Positions 60,501 through 64,000 of a stretch of DNA of 64,000 nt are shown in pieces (within the stretch, counting starts at the first letter, position 1; each line of letters opens with the position of its first letter). A program made the position numbers and the translations under genes. Under the pieces are notes generated by a model, which ran no database searches, had not been told where the DNA came from, and was given only the letters and a program-made list of their open reading frames with translations. This DNA comes from Nemopilema nomurai (Eukaryota; Cnidaria; Scyphozoa; Rhizostomeae; Rhizostomatidae): assembly GCA_003864495.1 (NCBI GenBank), contig ML133474.1, positions 186,001-250,000 of the forward strand, given 5' to 3'.

Positions 60501-63500
60501 GTAGTAGCCTGCAATAGTCTAGAACCAGAATTCTTTAAAAAGGGCTCATTTTCAAAGTTCCGTAGAATATTTAAATCAGTTCTTCAAGAGGCAGTTTAGA
60601 CTGCAGAATGCTACGCAGAGGTGTTATCTCATCAGGAAATTTAATCCATATCTAGGTAGCTCTTGCTTCGAATGTTAAAGGGGTCCATCGGTTTTTATCG
60701 TTTATCTGTGTATCTTATCAACGTGTATCTTATCATATGTACACGAACTTGTATTTGCTACATGATCAAGACCTTACTAATTAATCTTAGTTTCTGGTCC
60801 CAAAGAAAAAAGCATTAATTGTAAAACTGTTTAGGTCTGGGGCTCAGGCTAGACCCAGCAAGCAATTTTTCTGCCTTTGATACCTACGTCAAACCTGCAA
60901 TGTATGACCATGTTACTTTTCTGTTTTAACTTGAATAAACCGTGGTTAAGGATAAAGCCATTGCCAACTGGAGGATAACATTCTATTGGCATTAGATAGC
61001 TCGTTGTAAAGGACGCGTAAACGAACCGTTTTCTGTCAATTCTCTTTAGACACAACCACCTGCCGACCCAGTGGCGCAGTTCGCCAAAGGATACGAGGAC
61101 TACCTTCAGGCACCCCTTCAGGTTCGCTTGTTATGTTTTGTGATTTTCTTAGATTTTTTGTAGCTGAGGGCAGAAACACTTGTATAAAGAATATGGTTTG
61201 TCTGTTAGAAATGCTCAAGGAAATGCTCTTTTCCAGAAAGCTGAATTCGAGGCGACCATACAGCCCGACTGTGCAAAAGTCGATAGAGTTGAAATATTTA
61301 TATCTTAAAAAATGTTTACAGCTTCCAGCTTTGACTGTTCGTTTTCAGCAATGGTGGGCTAATGCGTTTGCCATTGTTTGTTTGTTGAAAAATCTTTTTA
61401 TTCTTGATTTCTTTTCATTTTTATCCAACTATTGACGATACTTTTCCATTATATGACTTTGAATCATTGTCAGGGTAGGTCTTCAAGAAAAAATGTAGTG
61501 ATTTAACTTAGTGAATTGTTGCTGGTTCACGGGTCACGAAGACCTTAACGATAGTTTCAACCATTGCTTTCAAGTCCTAGGATATGTTGCTGGGACTCAT
61601 ATATTGGCAGGCCGTTGTATTAATATTTAGTAGGAAGTTACTGAATAAGCAATCTCTTCTCCAACCATTTATGAAATGAAGGCATTTGCTTTTACCACAG
61701 CCATTGATGGATAATCTAGAGTCCCAAACCTACGAAGTATTTGAGAAGGACCCAATCAAATATGCGCAATACGAGAAGGTACGTAGTAGCTGTCATTTAC
61801 CGCCATGTTCTGAAGATCCGACATTTTCTTATCATAGCCGGTCTGTGTTCGGTGTCATTTCAACGTACTGGTAATGTAGTTACTGATTGTTGTTGTTGTT
61901 GCTGCGCAGGCGGTGTACCGTGCTTTGCTGGATAGAGTTCCAGATGAAAAAAAAAACGAGGTCACCAGGTGGGCAAACTTATTACCCTTGTTTATATATT
62001 AAATTTCTCTTGAGTGATAATGATTTGTTTTATCATACATTATACTCATCATCTTCATCATCACACGCAAGGTTTTATATTGCAAAGTTTGCTTGAGTGT
62101 TACTTCTAGCTATTATCTCGGTTTTAATCAGTTTTTGCTGTTTTAAGTTGCTTTCGTATCTTAGGAAACTTCTTCCATGGAAATGTCTCTTTTTTGCTCA
62201 TTGACAGCTATGGCCCCTTCAATTTTTCCTAGAGCAAATATTTTCAAGGCCATGTGGGATAGAATAGAAAGAAGTTTATAAGTAGAATGAAGTTCGCAAA
62301 TGTTCGTCTTTTTTTCCAGCGTCATCATGGTTGTCGGTGCAGGACGAGGCCCTTTGGTGCGAGCCTCCTTCCAAGCAGCAAAAATGGCGGGCAGAAAAGT
62401 GAAGCTTTTTGCCGTTGAGAAGAATATGAATGCCGTTGTGACGTAGGTCATGATCTTCTCCTGCATTAGGCGTTGTTGCTCTTTCATTGGGAATTTCATT
62501 GGGAATTAGTCTATTCCTTTGTCTTGGTCATAGTTTTATCTCACTTTTTTTGTTTTGATTTTATACACTAAGTAGCATCCAAGGAAGAGTAGGATAGCAA
62601 TACTATATAACTGTTTTAGCTCCAATTTGTCAACTGTCATAGCACTCTAGTCAATATTGATTCTGTATGCTTTGAATACTATGCTGGTACCATGGTGCAA
62701 TGCTTTTTTTCTGTCCTTTTTGTTCTATCATGGTCAATCATGCAAACTTTGTCCTTTTCAATCATAATTTTTCAATTACACGCTGTAAACTGTGTTACAA
62801 GCTACTGACAAGTCAGGGGCTTTTCACAAGTTACAACAATTCACCACAAATTCCCCAAATATTTTGCTGTGTAGTTAAAATAGTCTATAATTTCCTATCG
62901 AGTTTCGTTTTCATTATTTATGATTCCAAGGTTTGAAAACCCAAGTTGTTCATTTTGATGGTTGTCTATGTTAAAATTTATTTTTTCAGCCTTGAGACTT
63001 TGAACGAAGAAGAGTGGAATGGAAGTGTTACAGTTGTGTCAAGTGACATGCGAGATTTCAACCCTACTGAAAAGGTTTGTTTTCAGCAAACCTCTTCAAG
63101 TCTCACTTCAAGTTATTATCATCTTGAGAGTAACTTTTTGCTGCAAAATATATAAGTTTTTCAAAGCGCTACGATCAATAATGGTACTTGTTTTTGCAGG
63201 CAGATATTTTAGTCAGCGAATTGCTTGGCTCTTTTGGTGATAACGAGCTCTCTCCTGAATGCCTTGACGGAGCTCAGAAATATCTCAAAGGTATGAGCCG
63301 ACTTGTTTTAAACTCATTCTTACTAATGAGTCCTTGAACGTTATAACACACTCAACTATCCAAATGTTTACATATGATTATTAGATGAGTGATGGGCTGA
63401 TGCTTCGTATATTTTCAAACAAAACAGTGGAAGCCTGAAAACTCTTTGAATGTGGCTTTTGAAGTTTCAGATTATTTCAGCTCCCTTTGCAGGCATCTAC

Positions 63501-63739
63501 AAACAACGGAAAATCTGTGATGCTAGAATATAGTCGCTTGATGAATATACTTTCCTCTTGTATATTTTTTGATAATTAATCATTGTCAAGTTTTTTCTGG
63601 CTCTCTGTCAATTTTTTCTTATTTTCCAGAGGATGGGATCAGTATCCCAAGCGAATATACCTCATATATTGCCCCGATGATGTCAATGAAGTTGCACGTG
63701 GAGGCAGGCACGTGTCGTGAAGCAGGGAAACAACTTGAG
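54549..63739 (+). CDS. PRMT5: Protein arginine methyltransferase 5 (3' end beyond window)
   Basis: Type II arginine methyltransferase that makes symmetric dimethylarginine on histones and spliceosomal Sm proteins, usually with MEP50. Eighteen exons give the first 486 residues: 54549-54643, 55056-55171, 56419-56504, 56927-57058, 57660-57731, 58096-58133, 58447-58496, 58846-58959, 59436-59488, 59649-59690, 60008-60049, 61050-61121, 61701-61778, 61910-61968, 62320-62442, 62990-63074, 63200-63290, 63630-63739. The N-terminal TIM-barrel region includes [18 protein letters not shown]. The catalytic domain has FAKGYEDYL (F291, matching the phenylalanine that favours symmetric methylation), the SAM loop VGAGRGP (355-361) and the double-E loop [15 protein letters not shown] with E426 and E435. 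The C-terminal beta-barrel exons are not in the window. Confidence 0.95.
55476..55735 (+). mobile_element. tRNA-derived SINE in PRMT5 intron 2
   Basis: The head GCGAGGATGGCTCAGTGG carries an A box at 55483-55493 (TGGCTCAGTGG) and a B box at 55527-55537 (GGTTTGAGTCC). A non-tRNA body follows, then a tail of aaatac-type repeats (about 55705-55731). Its family differs from the SINE in the D8C locus. Ends are approximate. Confidence 0.75.
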
Positions 63740-64000
63740 GTGAAGCAATTCGCTCGAGTTGCGTGCTTTTCCAAATGCATATTTTCATGCTCCTTTACGG
63801 CATTCTCTGATTTGGTCTTGTAAAATAATTAGTATGAAAATTGAAGGGTATGAAAATTAGGGTAATTTCAAACGACTGATACTTAAAAGTAGCTAATTTT
63901 AGTTTTATAACTAAGGCAATCAATTGAATTGGACAATCTTTCATAACCAATATAGTAGCTATAATGGATACGCAAGTGTTTCCGTGAATCTTTGTTTCAT
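63740..64000 (+). other. PRMT5 intron, cut by window end
   Basis: The donor GAG|GTGAAG opens an intron that runs to the end of the window; no exon is seen in it. Confidence 0.7.

Overview
The window is AT-rich, intron-dense animal nuclear DNA. Every confident gene has GT-AG introns in metazoan-like positions. The mixture of a PAN/EGF/D8C secreted protein, tRNA-derived SINEs, MITEs and vertebrate-like gene structures fits an anthozoan cnidarian (coral or sea anemone). That assignment is an inference; no species can be read from the sequence. The supplied open reading frames are mostly single exons or noise, so the genes below were assembled by hand from splice sites, codon phase and recalled family sequences.

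Layout. (1) 698-10935 is a head-to-tail tandem duplication of about 5 kb. Each copy carries one minus-strand gene for a secreted protein with a signal peptide, a PAN/apple-like domain, Notch-like calcium-binding EGF repeats and a C-terminal D8C (uromodulin/GP2-like) domain. Copy 1 has four EGF exons. Copy 2 has eight, five of them in a near-identical 218-bp exon-plus-intron array, and one of those is frameshifted. A tRNA-derived SINE with a B-box minisatellite sits just past the stop codon of both genes. (2) 10936-14139 has no recognised gene and ends in a G-rich MITE amplified about three times, directly before (3) INTS8, plus strand, 14198-28879, 31 coding exons. (4) ATP5F1E (mitochondrial ATP synthase epsilon, 29504-31395) and PGLS (6-phosphogluconolactonase, 32015-33182) follow on the plus strand. 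(5) Two paralogous tetraspanin genes with the same six-exon structure lie on the minus strand (33861-36593 and 39420-43503). (6) RABGGTA, minus strand, runs from 52694 (start codon further upstream) to 46320. (7) A retrotransposon fossil separates it from a head-to-head neighbour, PRMT5, plus strand, from 54549; its C-terminal exons lie beyond the window.

INTS8 (transcription attenuation and snRNA processing), PRMT5 (arginine methylation), RABGGTA (Rab prenylation), PGLS (pentose phosphate pathway) and ATP5F1E (respiration) are unrelated housekeeping genes. The quickly changing part is the EGF/D8C locus: gene duplication, exon-array growth, a broken exon and replaced upstream DNA. No complete new system is evident. 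The strongest leads are that EGF exon array and the way repeats have been amplified at gene edges.
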